Part shown: piece after piece, positions 9,001 to 17,398 of the stretch | How the letters are laid out: each line of letters opens with the position of its first letter | Position numbering within the stretch: position 1 is the stretch's first letter | Source of the DNA: Ruania alba | GTDB lineage: Bacteria > Actinomycetota > Actinomycetes > Actinomycetales > Beutenbergiaceae | Direction: 5' to 3' | Length of the DNA stretch: 64,000 nucleotides | Assembly (NCBI RefSeq): GCF_900105765.1 | Contig: NZ_FNTX01000001.1 | Coordinates: 62,001 to 126,000, forward strand | The notes under the pieces: model-generated | Told to the model about the DNA's origin: nothing | The model's database searches: none | What the model saw: only the letters and a program-made list of their open reading frames with translations | Translations under genes and position numbers: made by a program

Positions 9001-10566
9001 GTGTTTTCACCTGCTGCTGCCCCGACGACGTTCGCCGCCCTGGGCGTTCCCGCTCCGCTCGTGCGTTCGCTCGCCGACCGCGGCATCACCGAGCCCTTCC
9101 CGATCCAGTCCGCCACCCTGCGGGACACCCTTGCCGGACGTGACGTGCTCGGCCGTGGCCGTACCGGCTCCGGCAAGACCCTCGCCTTCACCCTCCCGCT
9201 GGTGGCCCGGCTGACTGAGGGCCGCTCCGCACGATCCGCATCCCCGCGCGGCCTGGTGCTCGCGCCCACCCGGGAGCTCGCCTCGCAGATCGCCGAGACC
9301 ATCGCCCCGCTCGCCGCGGCCGCCGGGCTACGGCACACGGTGATCTTCGGTGGCGTCGGCCAGGGCAAACAGGTGGAGGCGCTGCGCCGCGGCGTCGACA
9401 TCCTGATCGCCTGCCCCGGCCGCCTCGAGGACCTCAAGAGCCAGGGGCACCTACGCCTGGACGCTGTCGAGATCACGGTGCTGGACGAGGCTGACCACAT
9501 GGCCGATCTCGGCTTCCTCCCCGCGGTCAAGCGCATCTTGGACGCGACGCCCCGGAATGGGCACCGGATGCTGTTCTCCGCCACCCTCGACAATGGCGTG
9601 GACATCCTCGTCAAGCGATACCTGAACAACCCGCTCACCCACTCCGTGGACCCCGCGTCCTCGGCGGTGACCGCCATGACGCACCACATCCTCGAGGTCT
9701 CCGACGTGGGTGCCAAGCGCGACCTGGTGGAGCAATTGGCCTCCGGAGCCTCCCGTCGCCTGTTCTTCATGCGCACCAAGCATCAGGCGCGCAAGTTGGC
9801 CCGCCAGCTCACCGCGAGTGGGATCCCCGCCGTCGACCTGCACGGCAACCTCTCCCAGGGGGCGCGGGAGCGCAACCTGGAGGCCTTCTCCAGCGGTGCC
9901 GTCCGGGTGCTGGTCGCCACCGACATCGCCGCCCGCGGGATTCACGTGGACGATGTGGACCTGGTCGCGCACGTGGACCCGCCCGCCGAGCACAAGGCCT
10001 ACCTCCACCGCTCCGGTCGGACCGCACGCGCCGGCTCGGGTGGAACGGTCGTGACGATCATGCTTCCGGAACAGCGGGGCGATGTGCGCCAGCTGCTCCG
10101 TGCCGCCAAGATCAAGGCAGCCCCGACGGCGCCCGAGCCGGCACTCGTGAGCGAGCTCGTCGGCGAGGTGGCACCCAAGGTGAGCCCGGACCGTGCACCG
10201 GAAGCGGCTGCTCGCAAGCCCTCAGCGGCACCGGTCGGCAAGGGCCGGAGCGGTGGCGGCCGGCACGGTTCGGGCTCCCGCTCCGGTGGCTCGCGATCGG
10301 GCGGCGCGCGCTCCGGTGGCTCTGACGGGCCCCGGTCGGACGGATCCTCATCCGGTGGCCGGTCCGGCGCTCCTCGTCGTGGCCGCGGTCGTGGCCGTGG
10401 CGGCGCTGCTCCCGCGAGTGGTCCGGCATGGTCGAGCTCTACCCCTCGCTCCGGGGCGGGACGCCCCTCGGGCGCCCCCGCCCAGGGCGGCCGAGACGGA
10501 GCCAACGGTGCGGGACGCCGTCGGGCCGGAACGCGACGCGCCACCAGCCCCGGCACCCCTCGCTGA
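9001..10566 (+). CDS. DEAD/DEAH-box ATP-dependent RNA helicase
   Basis: A 521-residue RNA helicase. Motifs in order are Q motif EPFPIQSATL, motif I GRTGSGKT (about residue 54), Ia PTRELA, CPGR in place of TPGR, DEAD in VLDEADHMADLG (about 161), III FSATL, V ATDIAARGI and VI HRSGRTARAG. The last 120 residues form a Gly/Ser/Arg-rich tail (SRSGGSRSGGARSGG) typical of RNA-binding extensions in actinobacterial cold-shock helicases. The GTG start giving MFSPAAAPTTFAALG matches the usual N-terminus; 26 codons upstream are open but unlike the family. Likely roles are ribosome assembly and unwinding of structured mRNA in the cytoplasm. It ends at a strong intrinsic terminator. Confidence 0.93.
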   Translation: MFSPAAAPTTFAALGVPAPLVRSLADRGITEPFPIQSATLRDTLAGRDVLGRGRTGSGKTLAFTLPLVARLTEGRSARSASPRGLVLAPTRELASQIAETIAPLAAAAGLRHTVIFGGVGQGKQVEALRRGVDILIACPGRLEDLKSQGHLRLDAVEITVLDEADHMADLGFLPAVKRILDATPRNGHRMLFSATLDNGVDILVKRYLNNPLTHSVDPASSAVTAMTHHILEVSDVGAKRDLVEQLASGASRRLFFMRTKHQARKLARQLTASGIPAVDLHGNLSQGARERNLEAFSSGAVRVLVATDIAARGIHVDDVDLVAHVDPPAEHKAYLHRSGRTARAGSGGTVVTIMLPEQRGDVRQLLRAAKIKAAPTAPEPALVSELVGEVAPKVSPDRAPEAAARKPSAAPVGKGRSGGGRHGSGSRSGGSRSGGARSGGSDGPRSDGSSSGGRSGAPRRGRGRGRGGAAPASGPAWSSSTPRSGAGRPSGAPAQGGRDGANGAGRRRAGTRRATSPGTPR

Positions 10567-10612
10567 CCCGCGCCATCGGTCGTCGCGACGGCGGCTGACC
10601 AGCACCTTTACC

Positions 10613-10674
10613 GAGATCCGTCGTCGATCCGGTCGTGTGACAACGACCCGATCGACGACGGATCTCATTTTTTT
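10613..10674 (+). terminator. Intrinsic terminator; palindrome family B, copy 1
   Basis: Arms of 24 nt (10613-10636 and 10643-10666, one mismatch) around the loop GTGACA are followed at once by A and seven T residues. This is a textbook intrinsic terminator for the helicase gene. Its core ATCCGTCGTCGATC and the mirrored GATCGACGACGGAT recur in the hairpin at 11584-11635. Confidence 0.9.
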
Positions 10675-10685
10675 GCCCTGACCCC

Positions 10686-10715
10686 TTGCAACCTACAACT
10701 GATTGGTTGTATGTT
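10686..10715 (+). promoter_or_regulatory. Promoter and operator of the ArsR-SRPBCC operon, predicted leaderless
   Basis: A -35 element TTGCAA (10686-10691) and a -10 element TATGTT (10710-10715) are 18 bp apart. The predicted start of transcription, seven bases on, falls on the ATG of the ArsR gene, and no ribosome-binding site is present, so the mRNA is probably leaderless. A perfect inverted repeat TACAAC-N6-GTTGTA (10694-10711) fills the promoter spacer and is a natural operator for the encoded repressor. Confidence 0.75.
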
Positions 10716-10721
10716 CGTCTC

Positions 10722-11090
10722 ATGGACGAGCGCACCGACGAGGACAGGGCCGATGCTCTGTTCCACGCGCTCGCCGACCGGACCCGGCGCGACATCCTGC
10801 GCCGGGTGCTGGCCGGGGAGTACTCGGTCAGTGCGCTCGCTCAGAAGTACGAGATGAGCTTTGCTGCTGTGCAGAAGCACGTGGCTGTCCTGGAACGTGC
10901 CGGGCTCATCACCAAACGACGCGTCGGGCGGGAGGCGTTGGCAGCAGGCGATATCGACGTCGTCCGCTCCGTCGGCTCTCTGCTCGACGAGCTCGAAGAC
11001 GTCTGGCGGGGGCGGGTGGGACGCATCGACGACCTGCTCGCCGGACTCGACCAGCAGAACACCAGGAACACCACCATGAGGGAGAAATGA
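10722..11090 (+). CDS. ArsR-family transcriptional repressor (SdpR-like)
   Basis: A 122-residue winged-helix protein. The family core is ALFHALADRTRRDILRRVLAGEYSVSALAQKYEMSFAAVQKHVAVLERAGLI, here spanning about residues 9-60, with the recognition helix around MSFAAVQKHV. There is no metal-binding cysteine pair of the ArsR/SmtB type, which places it with the non-metal SdpR/PaaX-like subgroup usually paired with SRPBCC proteins. It is the first gene of a two-gene operon, with its TGA one base before the ATG of the SRPBCC gene. It probably represses its own promoter through the inverted repeat at 10694-10711. Confidence 0.9.
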   Translation: MDERTDEDRADALFHALADRTRRDILRRVLAGEYSVSALAQKYEMSFAAVQKHVAVLERAGLITKRRVGREALAAGDIDVVRSVGSLLDELEDVWRGRVGRIDDLLAGLDQQNTRNTTMREK

Positions 11091-11091
11091 C

Positions 11092-11577
11092 ATGCCTGTC
11101 ACCGGAGTCCAGAAGGACATCGACAACCGCACGTTGACCATCACGGCCGAGTTCGCCGCACCCGTGGACCGGGTGTGGGGCATCTACGCCGACCCCCGGC
11201 AGCTCGAGCAGGTCTGGGGCCCGCCGACCTACCCCGCCACGTTCGTGGACCACTCGCTCACCCCGGGTGCTCGAGTCACGTATTACATGACCAGCCCGGA
11301 GGGGGAGAAGCACGGCGGCTGGTGGGAGATCATCAGCGTCGACGAACCGCACGCGTTCACCTTCCGCGACGGCTTCGCCGACGCCGACCTCAACCCGGTC
11401 GACACGGCCCCAGTCGCGGAGAACGTCTACCGGTTCGAGGCCACCGAGGCAGGCACGCGCGCCACCTTCACCAGCGTCTACGAGACTGCCGAAGGGTTGC
11501 AGCAGGTGATCGCGATGGGTGTCGAAGAAGGGGCCACCCTGGCGATCAACCAGATCGACGATCTGCTCGCCGCCTGA
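11092..11577 (+). CDS. SRPBCC/AHSA1-family ligand-binding protein
   Basis: A 161-residue START-like fold protein with the AHSA1 pattern: EFAAPVDRVWGIYADPRQLEQVWGPP at the N-terminal strand-helix, then GGWWEIISVDEPHAFTFRDGF, and a C-terminal helix GLQQVIAMGVEEGATLAINQIDDLL. These proteins bind hydrophobic ligands in a deep cavity; the ligand is unknown. Coupling to an ArsR-type repressor is a common actinobacterial arrangement, thought to sense or remove a small molecule. GAGGGAG upstream overlaps the end of the repressor gene, which suggests coupled translation. Confidence 0.9.
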   Translation: MPVTGVQKDIDNRTLTITAEFAAPVDRVWGIYADPRQLEQVWGPPTYPATFVDHSLTPGARVTYYMTSPEGEKHGGWWEIISVDEPHAFTFRDGFADADLNPVDTAPVAENVYRFEATEAGTRATFTSVYETAEGLQQVIAMGVEEGATLAINQIDDLLAA

Positions 11578-11583
11578 TCACAG

Positions 11584-11635
11584 AATCCGTCGTCGATCTG
11601 GCTAGTGCGACCCCTAGCCAGATCGACGACGGATT
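11584..11635. repeat. Palindrome family B, copy 2 (probable terminator)
   Basis: A perfect 22-bp inverted repeat (arms 11584-11605 and 11614-11635) with an 8-nt loop lies 7 bp after the SRPBCC stop. It shares ATCCGTCGTCGATC and its mirror with copy 1 at 10613-10666, but the rest of the arm (TGGCTAG) differs and compensates on both sides. Only TTTCC follows, so termination would be weaker than at copy 1. Confidence 0.8.
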
Positions 11636-11700
11636 TCCGTTGGGGAGAGATCCCTCGTGCGGTGGATGTTGCGCGCGCTCGCCCCGGGCATGCTGGGGGT

Positions 11701-12141
11701 ATGCGCTCTCGACTCGTCTGGCTCGCACTGCTCGTCGTCTTCGCGGTGATCGCGTGGTTCGTCGCCGAGGACACCACCTGGTGGTGGCTGGTGCCGCAGG
11801 GGGCGTTCATCCTCTTCTACGCCTGGTGGTCCTACCCGAACCGCGGTGCCACCACCACCCACGCGGAGGTGACGGCGCTCGACGAGGGCGACCCCCGCCG
11901 TCGGGTCATCATCTACTGGCGGCCCGGCTGCATGTACTGCAGCCGGCTGCGCCGCCGCCTGGGCAGCGCCCGCCGATCGGCTACCTGGGTGAACATCTGG
12001 GCCGACGACGAGGCCGCCGCCTTCGTACGGAGCGTGAATCAGGGCAACGAGACCGTACCCACCGTGGTGCTCGAGGGAGAGGCCCACACCAACCCGCCGC
12101 CGGAGCTGGTGCGGGACAGTCTCGCCGCCGGCCTCCGTTAG
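11701..12141 (+). CDS. Membrane-anchored glutaredoxin-like protein
   Basis: A 146-residue protein. Two hydrophobic N-terminal segments (LVWLALLVVFAVIAWFV and WWWLVPQGAFILFYAWW) precede a thioredoxin-fold domain. That domain has the redox motif CMYC (Cys77, Cys80) in YWRPGCMYCSRLRRRL and the cis-proline loop ETVPTVVLEG. This matches actinobacterial glutaredoxin/mycoredoxin-like proteins, which use mycothiol rather than glutathione. The basic loop after the membrane part suggests that the redox domain is cytosolic. The ATG start gives a clean N-terminal anchor. It lies upstream of a LacI gene with only a 34-bp gap, so readthrough is possible, but there is no obvious functional link. Confidence 0.8.
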   Translation: MRSRLVWLALLVVFAVIAWFVAEDTTWWWLVPQGAFILFYAWWSYPNRGATTTHAEVTALDEGDPRRRVIIYWRPGCMYCSRLRRRLGSARRSATWVNIWADDEAAAFVRSVNQGNETVPTVVLEGEAHTNPPPELVRDSLAAGLR

Positions 12142-12175
12142 GCTCACCTGCACCGACGTGGACCAGGAGGTGGGT

Positions 12176-13192
12176 GTGGCAGGCGCAGTGCGTGCTGGGC
12201 GGCCGGGGATGAACGACGTCGCCAAGGTGGCCGGGGTGTCCCACCAGACGGTCTCCCGGGTGCTCAACGATCACCCGAACGTGCGACCGGAAACCCGGCA
12301 GCGGGTGCTCGAGGCGATCGACGCCCTCGGGTACCGCCGTAACAGTGCGGCGCGAGCCTTGGTGACCCGCCGGTCGGCCACCGTCGGCATCGTGACGAGC
12401 GGGTCGATGCAGTTCGGGCCGGCCACCACGCTCGCCGTGCTCGAGCAGTCCGCCCGGGCAGCGGGCTACTTCGTGAGCGTGGCGACGGCGGCCGAACCGA
12501 CCCCAGAGACGATGACGGAGATCTTCGGTTCCTTCATGGACCAGTCCGTGGAAGGCATCGTGGTGATCGCGCCCGAGGAGCGGGTGGCGAACGCCGCCCG
12601 CGCCGCCTCGGCGCACGTGCCGGTGCTGATGCTGGCCGCGATGGATCCCCAGCCCGGTGATCCGACCGTGGTGCACGTGGACCAGCGCAGCGGTGCCCGC
12701 TTGTTGGTGCGGCACCTGCTCGATCTTGGCCACCGGGACCTGGTGCACGTGAGCGGACCGCTGGACTGGTTCGACGCGCTCGCGCGGCGGGACGCCTGGC
12801 ATGACGAGCTCGCCAGTTCCGGCGTGCACCCACGTGAGGACATCGTGGGGGACTGGACGGCCGAGGCCGGGTACCAGGCAGGGCGAGCATTGCTCGGGAA
12901 CCTGCCGGACGCCGTCTTCGCCGCGAACGACCAGACCGCTCTTGGGCTGCTGCACGCGTTCGCCGAGGCGGGCGTGCGGGTGCCCGACGACGTGAGCGTG
13001 GTCGGCTACGACGACGTGCAGGGCTCGGACCACTTCATCCCGCCGCTGACCACCGTGCGCCAGGACTTCGACGCGCTGGGCCGGCATGCGATGGAGGTGC
13101 TCATCGGCGCCGTCACCGGGGAACCGCTCGTGCCGGTGCCGGTTCCACCCCAGCTCTTGGTGCGTGCCAGTACCGCTGCAGCCCATTCCTGA
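12176..13192 (+). CDS. LacI-family repressor, probable regulator of araBDA
   Basis: A 338-residue regulator. The N-terminal helix-turn-helix has MNDVAKVAGVSHQTVSRVLN, with hinge LGYRRNSAARALV. A periplasmic-binding-protein-like sensor domain follows (TVGIVTSG; VSVVGYDDVQGSDHFIPPLTTV). The GTG start at 12176 is chosen because AGGAGG lies five bases upstream. It is encoded directly upstream of araB in the same direction, with a lac-type operator between them, so it is probably the arabinose-responsive repressor. This is inferred from position; the effector is not proven. Confidence 0.9.
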   Translation: MAGAVRAGRPGMNDVAKVAGVSHQTVSRVLNDHPNVRPETRQRVLEAIDALGYRRNSAARALVTRRSATVGIVTSGSMQFGPATTLAVLEQSARAAGYFVSVATAAEPTPETMTEIFGSFMDQSVEGIVVIAPEERVANAARAASAHVPVLMLAAMDPQPGDPTVVHVDQRSGARLLVRHLLDLGHRDLVHVSGPLDWFDALARRDAWHDELASSGVHPREDIVGDWTAEAGYQAGRALLGNLPDAVFAANDQTALGLLHAFAEAGVRVPDDVSVVGYDDVQGSDHFIPPLTTVRQDFDALGRHAMEVLIGAVTGEPLVPVPVPPQLLVRASTAAAHS

Positions 13193-13219
13193 CCGACATG
13201 ATGGGTGGCGCTCGGTCAT

Positions 13220-13233
13220 TGTGAGCGCTAACA
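13220..13233. promoter_or_regulatory. LacI-type operator upstream of araB
   Basis: TGTGAGCGCTAACA is a near-perfect 14-bp palindrome with the central CG pair typical of LacI-family operators and one mismatch between half-sites. It lies 35 bp before the araB start and 27 bp after the lacI stop. The adjacent LacI regulator is the natural ligand. Confidence 0.7.
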
Positions 13234-13268
13234 TCTATCAGAGCAACGACGCCGACCCAAGGATCGCC

Positions 13269-14993
13269 ATGACTGACGAGAACACCTACACCATCGGTGT
13301 GGACTTCGGCACGCTCTCCGGCCGGGCGGTCGTCGTCCGGACCAGCGACGGAGCCGAGCTCGGGAGCGCCGAGCACGCTTACTCCCACGCCGTGATGGAC
13401 CGCACCCTGACCGCCTCGGCCGCCAATGTCGAGCTCCCGCCGGAGTGGGCCCTGCAGGTGCCCGCCGACTACGTGGACGTGCTCAAGACCGCCGTTCCGG
13501 CTGCTGTCGAGGCCGCCGGGATCGACCCGGCGCAGGTGATCGGTATCGCTGCCGACTTCACCGCCTGCACCATGGTGCCGACCACAGCTGACGGCACGCC
13601 GCTGTGCGAGCTCGAGCAGTTCGCCGACCGCCCGCACGCCTACGTCAAGCTCTGGAAGCACCACGCCGCACAGCCGCACGCCGACCGGATCAATGACCTC
13701 GCCCGCGAGCGCGGCGAGTCCTGGCTGCCCCGGTACGGCCGACTGATCTCCTCCGAGTGGCAGTTCGCCAAGGGGCTGCAGCTTCTCGAGGAGGACCGCG
13801 AGATCTACGACGCGATGGACCGCTGGGTCGAGGCCGCGGACTGGATCGTTTGGCAGCTCGGCGGGCAGTACCAGCGCAACGCCTGCACCGTCGGCTACAA
13901 GGGCATCTACCAGGACGGCCAGCACGTGGGTGAGGACTTCCTCGCGGCGCTGAACCCGGACTTCGCCACCTTCGTGCAGGACAAGCTGGAGCAGCCGATC
14001 GCCCAGCTGGGGGACGCCGTCGGGCACCTCACCGCCGAGGCGGCCGGCTGGACCGGACTGCCCGAGGGGATCGCGGTGGCCGCGGGCAACGTGGACGCAC
14101 ACGTGACGCTGCCGGCTGCGAACGCAGTGGAGAACGGTCAGCTCACCCTCATCATGGGCACCTCCACCTGCCACGTGCTGAACAGCGACGAGCTGCACGA
14201 GGTCCCCGGCATGTGCGGCGTGGTGGACGGTGGTGTGATCGCCGGGAAGTACGGCTACGAGGCCGGTCAGAGCGGTGTTGGAGATATTTTCGGCTGGTTC
14301 GTCTCCTCCGGTGTGCCCGCCGCGTACACGGCGGAGGCCGAGCGGCGGGGGATCTCCGTGCACGCCTACCTCACCGAACTGGCCGAGCAGCAGCCGATCG
14401 GCGGGCACGGCCTGGTGGCCCTGGACTGGCACAACGGCAACCGGTCGGTGCTCGTGGACACCGAGCTCTCCGGATTGATCATCGGCCAGACGCTGGCCAC
14501 CCGGCCCGAGGACATCTACCGCGCGCTGCTGGAGTCCACCGCCTTCGGCACGCGCACCATCATCGAGGCCTTCACCTCCTCCGGAGTGCCGATCACCGAG
14601 CTGGTGGTGGCCGGCGGGCTGCTGAAGAACCGGTTCCTGATGCAGATGTACGCCGACGTGACCGGCCTCCCGCTGAGCACGATCACCTCCGAGCAGGGCC
14701 CCGCCGTCGGGTCGGCGATCCACGCGGCCGTGGCTGCGGGTGCCTACCCGGATGTGCGCACCGCTGCTGCCTCGATGGGGCACCGGACGGTCGGCGCCTA
14801 CCAGCCGGACTCGGAGGCCACGGCGGCGTACGACCGGTTGTTTGCCGAGTACACCGCACTGCACGACTACTTCGGCCGGGGGGAGAACGACGTGATGAAG
14901 CGGCTGAAGACGCTCCGCCGTGAGGCGTGGGAGGCCAGTACCTCCGACGGCGTGAGCGCCCCCACGCTCGAGGTTCCGGAGGAGTTGTCATGA
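13269..14993 (+). CDS. araB: Ribulokinase AraB
   Basis: A 574-residue FGGY-family sugar kinase that phosphorylates L-ribulose to L-ribulose 5-phosphate in the cytoplasm. The N-terminal phosphate-binding loop is GVDFGTLSGRAVVV. AraB-type features include ADFTACTMVPT, LWKHHAAQPHADRIN and GYKGIYQ. The C-terminal ATP-binding part has MGTSTCHVL and AGGLLKNRFLMQMYADV. Length equals the family norm. The start ATG (MTDENTYTIGVDFG) has AAGGA upstream. It is the first gene of araB-araD-araA; its TGA overlaps the araD ATG. Confidence 0.96.
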   Translation: MTDENTYTIGVDFGTLSGRAVVVRTSDGAELGSAEHAYSHAVMDRTLTASAANVELPPEWALQVPADYVDVLKTAVPAAVEAAGIDPAQVIGIAADFTACTMVPTTADGTPLCELEQFADRPHAYVKLWKHHAAQPHADRINDLARERGESWLPRYGRLISSEWQFAKGLQLLEEDREIYDAMDRWVEAADWIVWQLGGQYQRNACTVGYKGIYQDGQHVGEDFLAALNPDFATFVQDKLEQPIAQLGDAVGHLTAEAAGWTGLPEGIAVAAGNVDAHVTLPAANAVENGQLTLIMGTSTCHVLNSDELHEVPGMCGVVDGGVIAGKYGYEAGQSGVGDIFGWFVSSGVPAAYTAEAERRGISVHAYLTELAEQQPIGGHGLVALDWHNGNRSVLVDTELSGLIIGQTLATRPEDIYRALLESTAFGTRTIIEAFTSSGVPITELVVAGGLLKNRFLMQMYADVTGLPLSTITSEQGPAVGSAIHAAVAAGAYPDVRTAAASMGHRTVGAYQPDSEATAAYDRLFAEYTALHDYFGRGENDVMKRLKTLRREAWEASTSDGVSAPTLEVPEELS

Positions 14994-15721
14994 CCCGCCC
15001 CGTCCTGAGCGAGATGTCCGCGGCCGTGCAGGCCGAGGTGGCCGCGACCCGGGAGCGCGTGGCCCGGCTGCATGCCGAGCTGGTCCGGTACGAGCTGGTG
15101 ATCTGGACCGCAGGGAACGTCTCCGAACGGGTGCGCAGCGACGAGGTGGAGCTGTTCGTCATCAAGCCCTCCGGAGTCTCCTACGACGAGCTGACGCCGG
15201 AGTCGATGGTGGTGTGCACCCTCGACGGCACCAAGATCGTCGACGGCACCCCGGACCGGCTCACTCCCTCCTCGGACACCGCCGCACACGCCTACGTGTA
15301 CCGGCACATGAGCGAGGTCGGGGGCGTGGTGCACACCCACTCCACCTACGCCACCGCCTGGGCGGCACGCAACGAGCCGGTGCCGTGCGTGATCACCATG
15401 ATGGGCGACGAGTTCGGCGGGGAGATCCCGGTGGGTCCGTTCGCGCTGATCGGCGACGACTCCATCGGGCAGGGCATCGTGGAGACTCTGCGCAACAGCC
15501 GGTCCCGCGCCGTGCTGATGGCCAACCACGGACCGTTCACCATCGGCGCCGACGCCAAGGACGCGGTGAAGGCGGCCGTGATGTGCGAGGACGTGGCCCG
15601 CACCGTGCACATCGCCAAACAGCTCGGTGACGTCGTCCCGATCGCACCCGAGCACATCGACGCCCTCTTCGACCGCTACCAGAACGTCTACGGCCAGCGT
15701 GCCGAGGACGGGAAGGACTGA
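14990..15721 (+). CDS. araD: L-ribulose-5-phosphate 4-epimerase AraD
   Basis: A 243-residue class II aldolase/epimerase that converts L-ribulose 5-phosphate to D-xylulose 5-phosphate. Seen are the phosphate-binding stretches [10 protein letters not shown] and [12 protein letters not shown], the zinc ligands in [13 protein letters not shown], and the third histidine in [11 protein letters not shown]. The start overlaps the araB stop as ATGA, with GGAGGAG six bases upstream, so translation is coupled. L-fuculose-phosphate aldolase has the same fold; placement between araB and araA and the AraD-like length favour the epimerase. Confidence 0.95.
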   Translation: MTRPVLSEMSAAVQAEVAATRERVARLHAELVRYELVIWTAGNVSERVRSDEVELFVIKPSGVSYDELTPESMVVCTLDGTKIVDGTPDRLTPSSDTAAHAYVYRHMSEVGGVVHTHSTYATAWAARNEPVPCVITMMGDEFGGEIPVGPFALIGDDSIGQGIVETLRNSRSRAVLMANHGPFTIGADAKDAVKAAVMCEDVARTVHIAKQLGDVVPIAPEHIDALFDRYQNVYGQRAEDGKD

Positions 15722-15725
15722 CGAC

Positions 15726-17234
15726 ATGGACAACCCCTTCGAAGGCCGCGAGATCTGGTTCCTCACGGGAAGCCAGGACCTCTACGGTGACGAGACCCTG
15801 CAGCAGGTCGCCGAGCAGTCCCAGGCGGTGGCGCGGCACCTGGAGGAGTCCTCCGAGGTGCCGGTGCGCATCGTGTGGAAGCCGGTGCTCAAGGACACGG
15901 CGTCGATCCGCCGGGCGGCACTGGAGGCGAACGCCGACGACGCCTGCGTGGGTGTGATCACCTGGATGCACACCTTTTCCCCGGCGAAGATGTGGATCAC
16001 CGGGCTGGACGCGCTGCGCACCCCGATGCTGCACCTGCACACGCAGGCCGGCATGGAGCTGCCCTGGGCCGACATCGACATGGACTTCATGAACCTGAAC
16101 CAGGCCGCCCACGGTGACCGGGAGTTCGGATACATCGCCTCCAGGCTCGGGGTGGCCCGCAAGATTGTGGTCGGGCACGCCAGCGATCCGGTCGTCCAGG
16201 GTGAGGTGGGCACCTGGGCGAGGGCCGCCGTCGGGTGGGCCAGCCTGAGTGGAATGAAGCTCGCCCGCTTCGGCGACAACATGCGCAACGTGGCCGTGAC
16301 CGAGGGTGACAAGACCGAGGCGGAGCTGCGGTTCGGGGTCTCGGTGAACACCTGGGGCGTGAACGACCTGGTGGCGGCCGTGGATGCGGTGGACGAGGCG
16401 ACCATCGATGGCCTGGTCCAGGAGTATCTGGACGCTTATGAGGTCGTTCCTGAACTGCAGCCTGGGGGAGAGCGGCACGAATCGCTGCGCTACGGCGCCC
16501 GGCAGGAGGCAGGGATGCGCTCCTTCCTCGAGGCCGGCGGGTTCTCGGCGTTCACCACGAACTTCGAGGACCTCGGCGAGTTGCGGCAGCTGCCGGGTCT
16601 GGCGGTGCAGCGGCTGATGGCCGCCGGGTACGGTTTCGGCGCCGAGGGCGACTGGAAGACCGCGATCCTGGTGCGGCTGGCGAAGGTGATGGGGTACGGC
16701 CTGCCTGGTGGGGCGTCCCTGATGGAGGACTACACCTACGAGCTCACCCCGGGCAAGGAGAAGATCCTCGGCTCGCACATGCTGGAGATCTGCCCGTCGC
16801 TGACCACGGCGAAGCCGCGGCTGGAGATTCACCCGCTGGGTATCGGTGACCGGGAGGACCCGGTGCGTCTGGTGTTCGACACCGACACCGGTGACGGGCT
16901 CGTGGTGGCGCTGTCGGACATGCGCGAGCGGTTCCGGCTGGTGGCGAACGAGGTGGACATCGTGGGCCCGGACGCCGAGCTGCCGAACCTGCCGGTGGCG
17001 CGTGCGGTGTGGGTGCCGCGGCCGGACTTCAAAACCTCCGCCCGGGCCTGGCTGACCGCCGGGGGAGCGCACCACACGGTGCTGACGACGCAGGTCGGGA
17101 CCGAGGTGTTCGAGGACTTCGCCGAGATCGCCCGTACTGAGCTGGCGATCATCGACGCCTCGACGACGGTGCGCGACTTCACCAAGCAGCTGCGCTGGAA
17201 CCAGGTCTACTACCGGATGACCGCCGGGGCCTGA
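15726..17234 (+). CDS. araA: L-arabinose isomerase AraA
   Basis: A 502-residue isomerase that converts L-arabinose to L-ribulose, the first step of the pathway. The N-terminus [17 protein letters not shown] is diagnostic. The four metal/catalytic positions known from the E. coli enzyme are present: Glu in [10 protein letters not shown], Glu in LMEDYTYE, His in GSHMLEICP and His in AGGAHHTV. Length matches the family (about 500). It begins five bases after araD, making it the last gene of the operon, and is followed by palindrome family A copy 2. Confidence 0.97.
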   Translation: MDNPFEGREIWFLTGSQDLYGDETLQQVAEQSQAVARHLEESSEVPVRIVWKPVLKDTASIRRAALEANADDACVGVITWMHTFSPAKMWITGLDALRTPMLHLHTQAGMELPWADIDMDFMNLNQAAHGDREFGYIASRLGVARKIVVGHASDPVVQGEVGTWARAAVGWASLSGMKLARFGDNMRNVAVTEGDKTEAELRFGVSVNTWGVNDLVAAVDAVDEATIDGLVQEYLDAYEVVPELQPGGERHESLRYGARQEAGMRSFLEAGGFSAFTTNFEDLGELRQLPGLAVQRLMAAGYGFGAEGDWKTAILVRLAKVMGYGLPGGASLMEDYTYELTPGKEKILGSHMLEICPSLTTAKPRLEIHPLGIGDREDPVRLVFDTDTGDGLVVALSDMRERFRLVANEVDIVGPDAELPNLPVARAVWVPRPDFKTSARAWLTAGGAHHTVLTTQVGTEVFEDFAEIARTELAIIDASTTVRDFTKQLRWNQVYYRMTAGA

Positions 17235-17260
17235 CCCGCCCGCCCCCTGCGCCGCCCTTC

Positions 17261-17324
17261 CCACCGGGGGTGAAGTTGACGTCGATTATCCGGCCATAAC
17301 TGACGTCAACTTCACCCCCGGTGG
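17261..17324. repeat. Intergenic palindrome family A, copy 2
   Basis: Outer arms of 23 nt pair perfectly (17261-17283 with 17302-17324). After two unpaired or wobble positions, TTAT/ATAA pairs around the loop CCGGCC. The shared core GGGGTGAAGTTGACGTC and the TTAT-N6-ATAA apex match copy 1 at 6498-6549. It lies 26 bp after the araA stop and could end the ara transcript, but there is no T-run. Confidence 0.85.
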
Positions 17325-17398
17325 TCGTGGGTGCGGTGGGCGTGGCGGGCGGCCGCCCTGAGAGGATCTACGATCGACTCAGGCGCGAAGGGAGCACC

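Noticed and set aside
13113-17264. Long antisense frames (583 and 575 residues) opposite araB and araA
   Set aside because: They mirror conserved enzymes and show no start signals or domain pattern of their own.
17321-17398. An N-terminal extension of the LacI gene from a GTG at 17321
   Set aside because: It would begin inside palindrome family A copy 2; the ATG at 17399 has a good ribosome-binding site and begins the conserved helix-turn-helix.
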